From: Rickettsiaceae bacterium
Lineage (GTDB): Bacteria; Pseudomonadota; Alphaproteobacteria; Rickettsiales; Rickettsiaceae
DNA length: 8,344 bases
Direction: 5' to 3'
Assembly: GCA_030731565.1 (NCBI GenBank)
Contig: JANQTT010000074.1
Location: 5,470-13,813, forward strand
The notes under the pieces are model-generated. The model was not told where the DNA came from, made no database searches, and saw only the letters and a list, made by a program, of their open reading frames with translations. The position numbers and the translations under genes are program-made. This document shows, piece by piece, positions 1-6,275 of the stretch (position 1 is the stretch's first letter; the number at the start of each line of letters is the position of its first letter).

Positions 1-80
1 CCCGCCTCTCTATAATCTAATGCCATTTTCCCGGCTTCTTTGATTATTACCTTTAATTTGTCTACAAGCTGTTTATCCAT
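1..80 (-). CDS. Inositol monophosphatase-family protein, N-terminal fragment (CysQ/SuhB-like)
   Basis: Only the first 26 codons and part of the next are in the window; the gene runs off the left edge. The visible peptide (MDKQLVDKL, then VIIKEAGKMALDYREAG) has the amphipathic first helix and the 'AG-x-x-AL' pattern that opens inositol-monophosphatase-fold enzymes: CysQ 3'(2'),5'-bisphosphate nucleotidase, SuhB, HisN. The metal-binding motifs lie outside the window, so the substrate cannot be decided; a CysQ-like nucleotidase is my best guess from what Rickettsia carry. The ATG lies 15 bases after the folD stop, so the gene is probably the next cistron of the murA-folD operon. The spacer is nearly all A and contains an A8 run directly before the ATG, with no clear Shine-Dalgarno sequence. 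Confidence 0.6.
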   Translation of the reverse strand, partial: MDKQLVDKLKVIIKEAGKMALDYREA

Positions 81-95
81 TTTTTTTTAATCTTT

Positions 96-971
96 TTATT
101 TTTGTTCAGAGCCAATCTTAGCAGCATATGTATTCACAAGCAAATATGCTACTGTCATTGGTCCCACGCCACCAGGTACAGGTGTTATATATTTTACGTG
201 CTTCTTTACATTTTCAAAATCAACATCTCCCAATAACCCAGGCTTATCCCCTGATTGCCCCCTAGTTATCCCTACATCAATTACCACAGCTTTTTCATTA
301 AAATAGTCTTTTGTAAGAAACCCTGGCTTTCCAACCGCCGATATAATTATATCAGCTTGCCTAGTAATTGCTTGCAAATTAACTGTCTTTGAATGACAAA
401 TAGTAACAGTGCAGTCTTCCTTTAACAACAAAGCAGCAAGCGGCCTGCCTACGATATTTGACCTGCCAATTACTACCACGTTTTTTCCTACCAAAACAGG
501 ACAACAAGATTTAATCAGCTCTAAAGAACCTCTTGCAGTACAAGGTACAAATCCATGCTCATATGGTGAATATAGCAATCCCACATTTACTGGGTGGAAC
601 CCATCGACATCTTTAGAAGGATCGATAGATTTTATTACTTTTAGCTTACTTATATGCTGCGGAAGTGGAAGCTGGACAATAATCCCTGATACGTTTTTAT
701 CTTTGTTTAAGGACTGAATCTCATCTAAAATGTCCTTTTCTAAAATATCATCTTCAAATTTTTGTAAACTTGTTTCAATTCCTACCTTAGCTGCAGCTTT
801 TATTTTATTCTGCACATATATACTACTCGCAGGGTCGTTACCTACTAGTATAATTGCTAATTTGGCAGGAGAGACTCCCGACTTTTTATCTTGATCAATT
901 TTTTTCTTCAAATCAGCAAGAATCTTGTCAGATATTTTCTTTCCGTCAATAATCGTTGCTTCATTAATCAC
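96..971 (-). CDS. folD: Bifunctional methylenetetrahydrofolate dehydrogenase / methenyltetrahydrofolate cyclohydrolase
   Basis: FolD interconverts 5,10-methylene-, methenyl- and 10-formyl-tetrahydrofolate in the cytoplasm using NADP, supplying one-carbon units for purines and formyl-Met-tRNA. The catalytic set lines up with E. coli FolD: Tyr52 and Lys56 in SIYVQNK, Gln100 in IIVQLPLP, Asp123 in DVDGFHPVN. The Rossmann signature GRSNIVGRP is at 169-177 and the family C-terminal motif [10 protein letters not shown] at 264-273. The usual PCTP motif reads PCTA here (143-146). I start at the GTG at 971 (291 aa; E. coli has 288), because a TAAGGA Shine-Dalgarno lies 7 bases upstream, overlapping the murA stop. 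An in-frame GTG at 995 would add 8 residues and overlap murA by 14 bases, without a comparable site. The gene follows murA by 10 bases, so the two are probably coupled. Confidence 0.95.
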   Translation of the reverse strand: MINEATIIDGKKISDKILADLKKKIDQDKKSGVSPAKLAIILVGNDPASSIYVQNKIKAAAKVGIETSLQKFEDDILEKDILDEIQSLNKDKNVSGIIVQLPLPQHISKLKVIKSIDPSKDVDGFHPVNVGLLYSPYEHGFVPCTARGSLELIKSCCPVLVGKNVVVIGRSNIVGRPLAALLLKEDCTVTICHSKTVNLQAITRQADIIISAVGKPGFLTKDYFNEKAVVIDVGITRGQSGDKPGLLGDVDFENVKKHVKYITPVPGGVGPMTVAYLLVNTYAAKIGSEQK

Positions 972-978
972 GCTATTT

Positions 979-984
979 TCCTTA
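979..984 (-). promoter_or_regulatory. folD ribosome binding site overlapping the murA stop codon
   Basis: On the minus strand the sequence reads TAAGGA, 7 bases before the GTG at 971. Its first three bases are the murA stop codon. This placement fixes the preferred folD start and suggests that ribosomes ending on murA re-initiate on folD. Confidence 0.6.
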
Positions 985-2259
985 TACTGTATCACCTGTT
1001 ACTCTTATAATATCAGCTCCACAATTAGCTAATTTTTTCTCTAAAGATTGATAACCTCTATCAAGATGATAGATTCTCCTTATCTTTGTTTCGCCAGTAG
1101 CTACAAGGCCTGCAATAACAAGAGATACTGAAGCTCTTAAATCACTCGCCATAACTTCAGCACCTTTTAATTCAGGTACCCCTCTTACAACCGCCCTATT
1201 CCCATTAATTATTATATTTGCTCCCATCCTACACAATTCTGGAACATGCATAAATCTATTTTCAAATATATTTTCTTGCACTTCTGACTTACCATTAGCT
1301 AATATCATTAAAGTCATAAATTGAGCTTGCAAATCGGTTGCAAAGCCCGGATAAGGCTCCGTAGAAATATTTACTGGTTTAATTTCTCCGGAATGTTTTA
1401 CTCTAATTGCCCCTTGCTCTTCTTCTATATATACTCCTGATTTTTTTAGGTAAGAAACAAAATTTTCCAGGATATTTAATTTTATCCCTTTTAACAAAAC
1501 GTTACCTCTAGTTGCCGCTGCAGCAATCATATAAGTTCCAGCTTCAATCCTATCTGGTAAAACACTATATTCAGTTCCTGTTAACTTCTCTTTCCCTATT
1601 ATCTTTAAGTTTGTTGTGCCAATGCCATATATTTCAGCGCCCATAGAGCCCAAACAGTTGCATAAATCTGATATCTCAGGTTCCATTGCGCAATTTATAA
1701 AATTTGACTCTCCTTTCGCAAGCACAGCCGCTAAAATAGCATTAATCGTGGCACCAACAGATTGCTTTGTAAATTCAAAATTACACCCTTTTAATCTTCC
1801 ACTTGACTCAGCTACTATATAACCATTTTCAATAGCAATAGTTGCTCCAAGCGCTTCCATGACTGACAAATGCAGATCTACCTGCCTTGCGCCAATCGCA
1901 CACCCTCCTGGCAGCGAAACTTTTGCCCTGCCAAATCTAGTAAGCAATGGACCAAGCACCCAAATAGAAGCACGCATTTTCCTTACTATATTATAGGGTG
2001 CTAAAAAATTATCAATTTTCCTTGAAGATAAAGTTAGCTTGAAAGAGTCTTCTTCTTCCAATATGCCAATTTCTGTACCGTGATTAGATAACAACTGCTT
2101 CATCGTTGAAATGTCTGAAAGTTTAGGAATATTTGTGAACACCAGATCTTCATCTGTTAATAACGAAACTGCCATTAACGGTAATGACGCGTTCTTTGAA
2201 CCACTTATATTTATCTCACCAATGATGGGCTTTCCACCCCGCATTACAATACTGTCCAT
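982..2259 (-). CDS. murA: UDP-N-acetylglucosamine 1-carboxyvinyltransferase
   Basis: MurA transfers enolpyruvate from phosphoenolpyruvate to UDP-GlcNAc, the first committed cytoplasmic step of peptidoglycan synthesis. The 425-residue product has the usual length (E. coli 419). Visible landmarks: Lys22-Asn23 in SGSKNASLP; the active-site loop [15 protein letters not shown] with Cys120, the residue fosfomycin alkylates, so the enzyme should be of the fosfomycin-sensitive type; Asp309 in [11 protein letters not shown], the catalytic base; Arg375 in ASDLRAS; and Arg401 in HLDRGYQ. All are intact, so the cell should still make a peptidoglycan precursor, as many Rickettsiaceae do. The ATG start at 2259 has no clear Shine-Dalgarno. 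A promoter-like sequence lies about 45 bases upstream. folD follows at once and is likely co-transcribed. Confidence 0.97.
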   Translation of the reverse strand: MDSIVMRGGKPIIGEINISGSKNASLPLMAVSLLTDEDLVFTNIPKLSDISTMKQLLSNHGTEIGILEEEDSFKLTLSSRKIDNFLAPYNIVRKMRASIWVLGPLLTRFGRAKVSLPGGCAIGARQVDLHLSVMEALGATIAIENGYIVAESSGRLKGCNFEFTKQSVGATINAILAAVLAKGESNFINCAMEPEISDLCNCLGSMGAEIYGIGTTNLKIIGKEKLTGTEYSVLPDRIEAGTYMIAAAATRGNVLLKGIKLNILENFVSYLKKSGVYIEEEQGAIRVKHSGEIKPVNISTEPYPGFATDLQAQFMTLMILANGKSEVQENIFENRFMHVPELCRMGANIIINGNRAVVRGVPELKGAEVMASDLRASVSLVIAGLVATGETKIRRIYHLDRGYQSLEKKLANCGADIIRVTGDTV

Positions 2260-2304
2260 AAACCGATTTTACTCTATTTTCTTTATAAGAACTAAATGGT
2301 GATT

Positions 2305-2334
2305 ATTATATAACCACCGCCAGAGTCATCTCAA
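2305..2334 (-). promoter_or_regulatory. Candidate sigma70-type promoter of the murA-folD operon
   Basis: On the minus strand TTGAGA (2334-2329) and a perfect TATAAT (2310-2305) are separated by 18 bases. The -10 lies about 45 bases before the murA ATG. The -35 falls inside the left flank of the large palindromic repeat, so the repeat may supply part of this promoter. murA needs its own promoter if the hairpins between rpsA and murA stop upstream transcription. No experimental start site is known to me. Confidence 0.4.
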
Positions 2335-2461
2335 GCTGATGCGGTCATCCCGGGCTTGATCCGGGATCTTTAGGGATCTCTAAAAAACAACAATCCGCTT
2401 TTTTTTTAGATCCTAAGATCCCGGATCAAGCCCGGGATGGCCGCGTTTAGTTCAGGATGAC
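2325..2461. repeat. Large GC-rich palindromic repeat element between rpsA and murA
   Basis: Two arms, 2341-2379 and 2408-2444, are nearly perfect reverse complements. Both contain ATCCCGGGCTTGATCCGGGA in opposite senses, extended outward by GCGG/CCGC and inward by GGATCT-type ends, around an A/T-rich loop of about 28 bases. An outer pair, GTCATC (2325-2330) and GATGAC (2456-2461), frames it. The core sits in AT-rich surroundings and stands out by its GC content. Related 'CATCCCGGGCTTGATCCGGGAT' dispersed palindromes are known from Rickettsia and other alphaproteobacteria (from memory). As RNA it would form a very stable hairpin on either strand, so it probably insulates rpsA from murA. Confidence 0.85.
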
Positions 2462-2569
2462 GGCTGCTATGGCATTCTTGTTTTTTGACATATTAGGTAT
2501 TTTCTTTTAGCCTTTTGCACTAAGATCTAAATTTAAATCGAATAACTAATAATAGTCAAAAAAGCAAGC

Positions 2570-2629
2570 AATCCGCTCAACAAACAAAAAATTCTAGAAA
2601 TTAATTTTTTGCATTGTATCGAGCGGATT
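2570..2629. repeat. Second inverted repeat in the rpsA-murA gap
   Basis: AATCCGCTC (2570-2578) is a perfect inverted repeat of GAGCGGATT (2621-2629). A second inverted pair, AAAAAATT (2586-2593) and AATTTTTT (2603-2610), nests inside. The motif CAATCCGCT also occurs at 2391-2399, inside the loop of the preceding palindrome. I cannot assign the element to a named family. It could be a degenerate mobile hairpin or a transcription-stop structure. Confidence 0.6.
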
Positions 2630-2642
2630 ACCAAATTCTTAC

Positions 2643-2750
2643 TATAGCTATCCACTTTGAACTCGGATCGTTGTTACTTGCCGCTTACCTATTGTGTATA
2701 GGGCTTCGGGCTCCTTAAGCTCAAGCCCAAGTTCAAATTGAATAACTATA
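2643..2750 (-). repeat. Palindromic MITE-like element, copy 1 (downstream of rpsA)
   Basis: The 24-base ends, 2643-2666 and 2727-2750, are imperfect inverted repeats of the form TATAGYTATYCAMTTTGAAC (20 of 24 match, three of the differences giving G-U pairs in RNA). Between them lies a small inner hairpin, CCTAT-5 bases-ATAGG. The whole arrangement recurs at 5354-5452 in the opposite orientation, which shows it is a mobile or formerly mobile repeat and not a local palindrome. It carries no coding capacity. Confidence 0.7.
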
Positions 2751-2762
2751 AGGCTATAAATT

Positions 2763-2783
2763 GCTAAAAAATTATTTTTTAGC
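2763..2783. repeat. Perfect AT-rich palindrome over the rpsA stop codon
   Basis: GCTAAAAAA (2763-2771) and TTTTTTAGC (2775-2783) are perfect reverse complements around a 3-base loop that is the rpsA stop codon. The stem is almost all A-T, so it would be weak. It may protect the mRNA end or aid termination together with the palindromic element just beyond it. Confidence 0.4.
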
Positions 2784-4490
2784 TTCGCTTTCCTCAAGAA
2801 CAGCACCTAGTATATCACCAAGGCTTGCACCACTGTCCGTAGAGCCATATTCTTTAATAGCTTTTTCTCTAGCATCAATTTCAAGAGCTTTAACAGAAAG
2901 AGCTAATCTACGATTGGTTTTATCAACAGAAATAATTTTAGCGTCTATTCTATCTCCTTCAACAAATCTATCAGCCTTTTGCTCTGATCTGTCTGATGAA
3001 AGGTCAGTTTTCTTAATAAAACCAGATGCTTTATCATCAATATTCACCTCAACGCCATCGTTATTTGCGCCAACAACCGTACATGTTACAACCATATTTT
3101 TCTTGAATTCATTAACCGAACCTTCATATGGATCATCACTCAATTGCTTAATACCTAGAGCAACTCTATCTTTTTCAATATCAATGTTTAGAACTTTACA
3201 TTCAACTTCGTCGCCTTTATTGAAATTTTTCAACAAATCAGCGCCAGAACTTTCCCAACTAATATCTGATTCATGAATCATACCATCAGTGTTTGTATCA
3301 ATTGCTACAAACATACCAAAATCTGTAATATTTCTAATTGGCGCCTTAATAATGCTACCGACAGGATGTTGTTCAGCAAATCTAACCAGCGGATTATCTT
3401 GACATTTTTTGATACTTAATGAAATTCTATGTCTTTCTGTATCAACATCGAGGATAACAAAATCAACTTCTTGGCCAATATTTAGAAGCTTCTTAGGATT
3501 CTGATTTGTTTTACCCCATGCAATTTCCGATGAGTGAACAAGACCTTCTATTCCATCTTTAAGTTCAATAAACACTCCATAATCAGCAATGTTTGTTACT
3601 TTACCTGACATCGCTTTACCAACAGGGAATTCTTCAGTAACATGCTCCCATGGGTTTGCATCAAGTTGCTTCATACCAAGAGAAATTCTCTTTGTATCTT
3701 CATTATATTTAATAACCATAACTTTAATTTCTTGACCAAAAGTAAGCACCTCTGAAGGGTGGTTTATTCTACTCCAAGAAATATCCGTAACGTGCAGCAA
3801 TCCATCTACGCTTCCAAGGTCAACGAACGCACCATAATCAGTAATATTCTTGACGATACCATTAATAATATCTCCTTCTTTAATTTGAGATAGCATTTCA
3901 TCTCTTGCTTCCGAACGAGCTTCTTCAAGGATTGCTTTTCTAGAAACAACAATATTTCCAAGCTTTCTATCCATTTTCAAGATTTGGAAAGGCTGCGGAA
4001 TATCCATAATAGTAGTAGGATCTTTAATTGGCCTTACATCAGCTTGGCTACCTGGCAAGAACGCAACAACACCATCAATATCAACCGTAAATCCTCCTTT
4101 GACTCTTCCAAAGATAGTACCAGTAATATTTTCTCCTTTTTCAAATAGCTCTTCAAGTCTAACCCAGGATTCCTCGCGTATAGCTTTTTCGCGGCTAAGG
4201 ACAGTTCCTCTTCTTCCTTCGACTTTTTCAACGAATACATCAACTATATCACCCACTTTTGGCAATTCTTGTCCTTTTACAAGCTGAAATTCACTTACGG
4301 GGATTCTACCTTCATTTTTTAGCCCAACGTCAACTACAATCACTTCAGAACCTGTTTCAACAACTTGTCCTTTGACAACTGAACCTTCTTTTACATGTGA
4401 AGTATCAACGGTCTCAAGCATTTTAGCAAAATCATCTTCTGCCGGCGTTACGTCTGCTAATTGGGGAATAAATCTTTTTTTTACGGTCAT
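2772..4490 (-). CDS. rpsA: 30S ribosomal protein S1
   Basis: S1 binds AU-rich mRNA leaders and brings them to the 30S subunit. The 572-residue product shows six S1 (OB-fold) repeats at about residues 34-101, 119-185, 206-274, 291-361, 378-448 and 465-534. The third to sixth carry the familiar '[22 protein letters not shown]' pattern; the first two are the degenerate ribosome-anchoring pair, as in E. coli S1. Rickettsial S1 is of similar length. The ATG at 4490 ([10 protein letters not shown]) is preceded by TTTTTTATATATTTATT with no Shine-Dalgarno sequence. This fits S1-dependent initiation and the autogenous control known for E. coli rpsA. cmk lies 104 bases upstream on the same strand, the usual bacterial cmk-rpsA order. 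Confidence 0.97.
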   Translation of the reverse strand: MTVKKRFIPQLADVTPAEDDFAKMLETVDTSHVKEGSVVKGQVVETGSEVIVVDVGLKNEGRIPVSEFQLVKGQELPKVGDIVDVFVEKVEGRRGTVLSREKAIREESWVRLEELFEKGENITGTIFGRVKGGFTVDIDGVVAFLPGSQADVRPIKDPTTIMDIPQPFQILKMDRKLGNIVVSRKAILEEARSEARDEMLSQIKEGDIINGIVKNITDYGAFVDLGSVDGLLHVTDISWSRINHPSEVLTFGQEIKVMVIKYNEDTKRISLGMKQLDANPWEHVTEEFPVGKAMSGKVTNIADYGVFIELKDGIEGLVHSSEIAWGKTNQNPKKLLNIGQEVDFVILDVDTERHRISLSIKKCQDNPLVRFAEQHPVGSIIKAPIRNITDFGMFVAIDTNTDGMIHESDISWESSGADLLKNFNKGDEVECKVLNIDIEKDRVALGIKQLSDDPYEGSVNEFKKNMVVTCTVVGANNDGVEVNIDDKASGFIKKTDLSSDRSEQKADRFVEGDRIDAKIISVDKTNRRLALSVKALEIDAREKAIKEYGSTDSGASLGDILGAVLEESEAKK

Positions 4491-4601
4491 AATAAATATA
4501 TAAAAAACTAAATAATGCCAAATTTAGTTAAATCTTAAGTTAACAACCAGATAAACCATTGGCATTAAAACTAAATATTGTGGATCTAGTTGGTTTATCT
4601 G
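4491..4601 (-). promoter_or_regulatory. Structured rpsA leader with competing stems, candidate autoregulatory region
   Basis: Three perfect complementary pairs lie between the end of cmk and the rpsA ATG. Stem C pairs 4548-4558 with 4591-4601 (CAGATAAACCA/TGGTTTATCTG, 11 bp) and overlaps the cmk stop. Stem A pairs 4513-4521 with 4559-4567 (TAATGCCAA/TTGGCATTA, 9 bp). Stem B pairs 4522-4529 with 4569-4576 (ATTTAGTT/AACTAAAT, 8 bp). One strand each of A and B lies in the loop of C, so A and B cross C. A and B also cross each other with no linker, so they should exclude one another. Only U-rich unpaired sequence then remains before the ATG, a likely S1 binding site. A regulatory role is inference. 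Confidence 0.45.
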
Positions 4602-5251
4602 TATATAAATTCTTTTATTTTTAAAATTACTTCGGAAGGATTTAATTCGCTTGTATCAATTACAAGCGCATCGTCTGCGGCCTTTAATGGGGCAACATTT
4701 CGATTACTATCTCTTGCATCCCTTTTTTTCAGTAAGTCTAAAACGTCATCGAGTATACAGTCCTTTCCCTCTGATTGCAACTGTTTATATCTACGCATAG
4801 CCCTCACTTGAACATCAGCTGAGATAAATATTTTTACATCTGCATCTGGAGCTACAACTGTTCCAATATCGCGTCCTTCCATCACTATTCTTGGGGTATT
4901 ATTCATCAAGTTAATTAGATACTTTGTCAGGTTCGCTCTTACTCCTGGTATAGTAGAGATCTTTGAAGCGACATCACCAATTAATTCAGTATTTAAATCT
5001 ACCCCTTTTACCCTTGATATTACATCCTCATTTTCCGATGCATGCATGACTGCGTCAATATTATCTGGATCTATGCCATCTTCAATACACACGAAAGCAA
5101 GGCCACGATATATAATGCTAGACTGAACGTACTTAAGAGAAAATTCTTTTGCAAGCATTGAGCCTATCAACCCTTTTCCAGATGCCGATGGCCCGTCAAG
5201 TGCGATTTTAAAATCTAAATTTTTATTATTAGCTTTTTCTGTTAAATTCAT
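4595..5251 (-). CDS. cmk: (d)CMP kinase (cytidylate kinase)
   Basis: Cmk phosphorylates CMP and dCMP with ATP in the cytoplasm, feeding CTP and dCTP synthesis. The 218-residue product has the P-loop GPSASGKG near residues 20-27, the NMP-binding stretch QSSIIYRGLAF, the diagnostic MEGRDIGTVVAPDADVKIF, the arginine-rich lid RAMRRYKQL and the C-terminal pattern RDARDSNR...PLKAADDALVIDTS. These match the cmk family and closely resemble the Rickettsia form as I remember it. I start at the ATG at 5251. An in-frame TTG at 5266 would add five residues (MSSNL) but has no better ribosome binding site. rpsA follows 104 bases downstream on the same strand. Confidence 0.95.
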   Translation of the reverse strand: MNLTEKANNKNLDFKIALDGPSASGKGLIGSMLAKEFSLKYVQSSIIYRGLAFVCIEDGIDPDNIDAVMHASENEDVISRVKGVDLNTELIGDVASKISTIPGVRANLTKYLINLMNNTPRIVMEGRDIGTVVAPDADVKIFISADVQVRAMRRYKQLQSEGKDCILDDVLDLLKKRDARDSNRNVAPLKAADDALVIDTSELNPSEVILKIKEFIYR

Positions 5252-5278
5252 TAGGTTTGAGCTCAAATTTCAATTTTT

Positions 5279-5284
5279 ATTGTA
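5279..5284 (-). promoter_or_regulatory. Possible -10 element upstream of cmk
   Basis: TACAAT on the minus strand, about 28 bases before the cmk ATG. No good -35 sits at 16-18 bases: TTGTAT (5310-5305) is 20 bases away and TTACCA (5305-5300) 15. It is offered only as a candidate start for the cmk-rpsA transcript. Confidence 0.25.
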
Positions 5285-5353
5285 CTATTTTTCAGATGGT
5301 GGTAATACAAGGCGCAAGAAGCGAACAATGCAATTTAATCTGAGTATTGATAC

Positions 5354-5452
5354 TATAATTATTCAATTTGAATTTGGCGCTAAGAGCAAAACCTATATCT
5401 AATAGGGAAAAAGGCGAGCAATAACGCACCAAGTCCAAAGTGGATGACTATA
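5354..5452 (+). repeat. Palindromic MITE-like element, copy 2 (upstream of cmk)
   Basis: The ends 5354-5377 and 5429-5452 are imperfect inverted repeats of the same sequence as copy 1 (TATAATTATTCAATTTGAA at the left end; reverse-complemented TATAGTCATCCACTTTGGA at the right). The inner hairpin CCTAT-5 bases-ATAGG is kept although its loop differs, and both arms have their own substitutions. This supports common descent and a conserved fold. The element is 99 bases against 108 for copy 1 and points the other way. The two copies bracket cmk-rpsA. Confidence 0.7.
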
Positions 5453-5577
5453 CTTTTTATAATATTTTAATAAGCTTAGCAAAAGAAATTCTTGAATTTT
5501 AGAAAAATTACTTGTAAAAAGACGGGTAATTGAAATTGGAATAAAAAATTTTTTTAAAACAAAATATTCCATATTAA

Positions 5578-5654
5578 GGGCGGTTAGCTCAGTTGGTTAG
5601 AGCGCTACGTTGACATCGTAGAGGTCGGAAGTTCGAATCTTCTACCGCCCACCA
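5578..5654 (+). tRNA. tRNA-Val (anticodon GAC)
   Basis: This is a complete cloverleaf: acceptor GGGCGGT/ACCGCCC, D-arm GCTC/GAGC with AGTTGGTTA loop, anticodon stem CTACG/CGTAG with loop TTGACAT (anticodon GAC at 5612-5614), T-arm GGAAG/CTTCT with TTCGAAT loop, discriminator A and an encoded CCA (5652-5654). It reads GUC/GUU valine codons. It stands alone on the plus strand, opposite in direction to cmk. Confidence 0.97.
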
Positions 5655-5819
5655 TTGTTGCGTTTGGCAAATCCTTATTTATTGATCAAGTCCTTTCAAA
5701 GCAAATGACTATACTTACTTGCTTAAAGACGAATTTTACTTTATAGTTAGCTAGAATTTTTCTTTAATTTACAACCTCTTGGCAAGGCAAAATAACTAAA
5801 GAGAAATTATGCAAATAAA

Positions 5820-5909
5820 GGAGAGGTGGCCGAGTGGCTGAAGGCGCCCGCTTGGAAAGCGTGTATACGAGCAATCGTATCGGGGGTTCGAATCCCTTCC
5901 TCTCCGCCA
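5820..5909 (+). tRNA. tRNA-Ser (anticodon GGA)
   Basis: This is a class II tRNA with acceptor GGAGAGG/CCTCTCC, discriminator G, encoded CCA (5907-5909), anticodon loop TTGGAAA (GGA at 5854-5856) and a long variable arm whose stem ATACGA/TCGTAT has a GCAA loop. It reads UCC/UCU. Two oddities: the anticodon stem CCCGC/GCGTG has a C-U mismatch at the 28:42 pair (5848 and 5862), and the T-stem GGGGG/CCCTT ends in two G-U pairs. As I remember it, the Rickettsia gene has CACGC in the anticodon stem, which pairs fully. The gene otherwise looks functional. Confidence 0.95.
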
Positions 5910-5937
5910 TTTTCAAAGGGTATATCCTGATCAGATG

Positions 5938-5976
5938 GGTAACAGTTTATACTTAAAGACTAGGTAACAGTTTTAT
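5938..5976. repeat. Direct repeats GGTAACAGTTT, possible insertion-sequence end
   Basis: GGTAACAGTTT occurs at 5938-5948 and again at 5963-5973, exactly 25 bases apart. The second copy overlaps the last codons of the transposase-like relic (AAA CTG TTA CCT on the minus strand). Repeated short motifs at the end of an element next to the transposase stop codon are typical of insertion-sequence termini. No matching opposite end is visible in the window. Confidence 0.4.
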
Positions 5977-6066
5977 TCCAAAAGGATCAACAGATGGTTC
6001 TACTCTACAAGTATCCATATCAAAATATCCTAACGCATGATTCATAAATTGCCCAAGCCAAATATA
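5953..6066 (-). pseudogene. Relic of a transposase C-terminus (IS481-like?)
   Basis: The minus-strand frame ends LGYFDMDTCRVEPSVDP, then FGIKLLPSL and a stop at 5953. The pattern 'GYFD-x-x-T-x-R-x-EP-x-x-x-PFG-x-K-LLP' followed by a stop resembles the tail of integrase-core (DDE) transposases as I remember them. Upstream in the same frame are tandem stops at about 6067-6072, so only about 37 codons survive and the catalytic core is gone. The family assignment is from memory and uncertain. The direct repeats at the end support an insertion-sequence origin. Confidence 0.4.
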
Positions 6067-6215
6067 TCATCAGCAACTATTTTGTTGATAGTAATGGATC
6101 GTATATGATTGACGCGATATTCCACTGCAAAATCGAGAAGACAGGTTTGAGAATTAATGCATTGGCCCATGAAGCTCCTGAATATTATTGGGCTGACAGC
6201 AAAAGAAATAAATAA

Positions 6216-6230
6216 GGTGCAGAGTGCACC
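6216..6230. promoter_or_regulatory. Perfect dyad GGTGCAGAGTGCACC upstream of the DUF1653-GNAT gene
   Basis: Six bases on each side of a 3-base centre are perfect reverse complements. The site lies 45 bases before the start codon. It could be an operator for a small dimeric repressor. On the minus strand the hairpin is followed by T-rich sequence (TTATTTATTTC) and could act as a weak terminator instead. Confidence 0.3.
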
Positions 6231-6264
6231 AAAATGGGCTAAAAAAATATGTGCAATATATATT

Positions 6265-6270
6265 AGGAGG
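6265..6270 (+). promoter_or_regulatory. Strong Shine-Dalgarno site AGGAGG of the DUF1653-GNAT gene
   Basis: AGGAGG lies 5 bases before the ATG at 6276. It is a full-strength site, unlike the weak or absent sites of the housekeeping genes on the left. This supports the start choice and a different origin for this gene. Confidence 0.8.
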
Positions 6271-6275
6271 ACTCC

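Larger units (their letters stand above)
5252..5577. other. Intergenic region between cmk and tRNA-Val
   Basis: This stretch holds no credible gene. It contains the weak cmk promoter candidate, the second palindromic element (5354-5452) and an AT-rich segment from 5453 that includes an A6T7 palindrome near 5544-5556. TTGGAA (5536-5541) and CAAAAT (5560-5565), 18 bases apart, could serve as a promoter for tRNA-Val on the plus strand, but both are poor matches in AT-rich sequence. Confidence 0.5.
5910..6275. other. Decayed region between tRNA-Ser and the DUF1653-GNAT gene
   Basis: There is no intact gene here. The stretch starts right after the tRNA CCA and contains two direct repeats of GGTAACAGTTT, a short transposase-like relic on the minus strand, short open frames broken by stops on both strands, and a perfect 15-base dyad ahead of the next gene. 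A minus-strand frame of about 92 codons ending at 6042 also crosses this stretch. It starts inside the GNAT gene and resembles nothing I know, so I leave it out. Confidence 0.6.

Noticed and set aside
409..717. Plus-strand open frame opposite folD
   Set aside because: It is antisense to well-conserved FolD motifs and has no recognisable protein features.
2701..2728. GGGCTT...AAGCCC hairpin as a stand-alone terminator of rpsA
   Set aside because: It lies inside palindromic element copy 1, has no T-run after it on the minus strand, and is better explained as part of that element.
2325..2750. CRISPR array in the rpsA-murA gap
   Set aside because: The repeats are inverted palindromes of different sequence and spacing, not regularly spaced direct repeats, and no cas gene is present.
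2761..3276. Plus-strand open frame of 171 codons over the rpsA 3' end
   Set aside because: It lies entirely opposite the six-S1-domain rpsA gene, has no family resemblance, and its Ser/Leu-rich composition is what the complement of rpsA codons gives.
5252..5266. TTG at 5266 as the cmk start
   Set aside because: The ATG five codons later fits the family length and has a better start codon, and no Shine-Dalgarno sequence favours the TTG.
5578..5654. tRNA genes as attachment sites of an integrative element
   Set aside because: I looked for a second copy of either tRNA 3' end between 5910 and 8344 and found none, and there is no integrase gene in the window.
5779..5810. TTGGCA plus an AT-rich -10 as a promoter for tRNA-Ser
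   Set aside because: No -10 with an acceptable sequence lies 16-18 bases downstream; in such AT-rich DNA the match is not informative.
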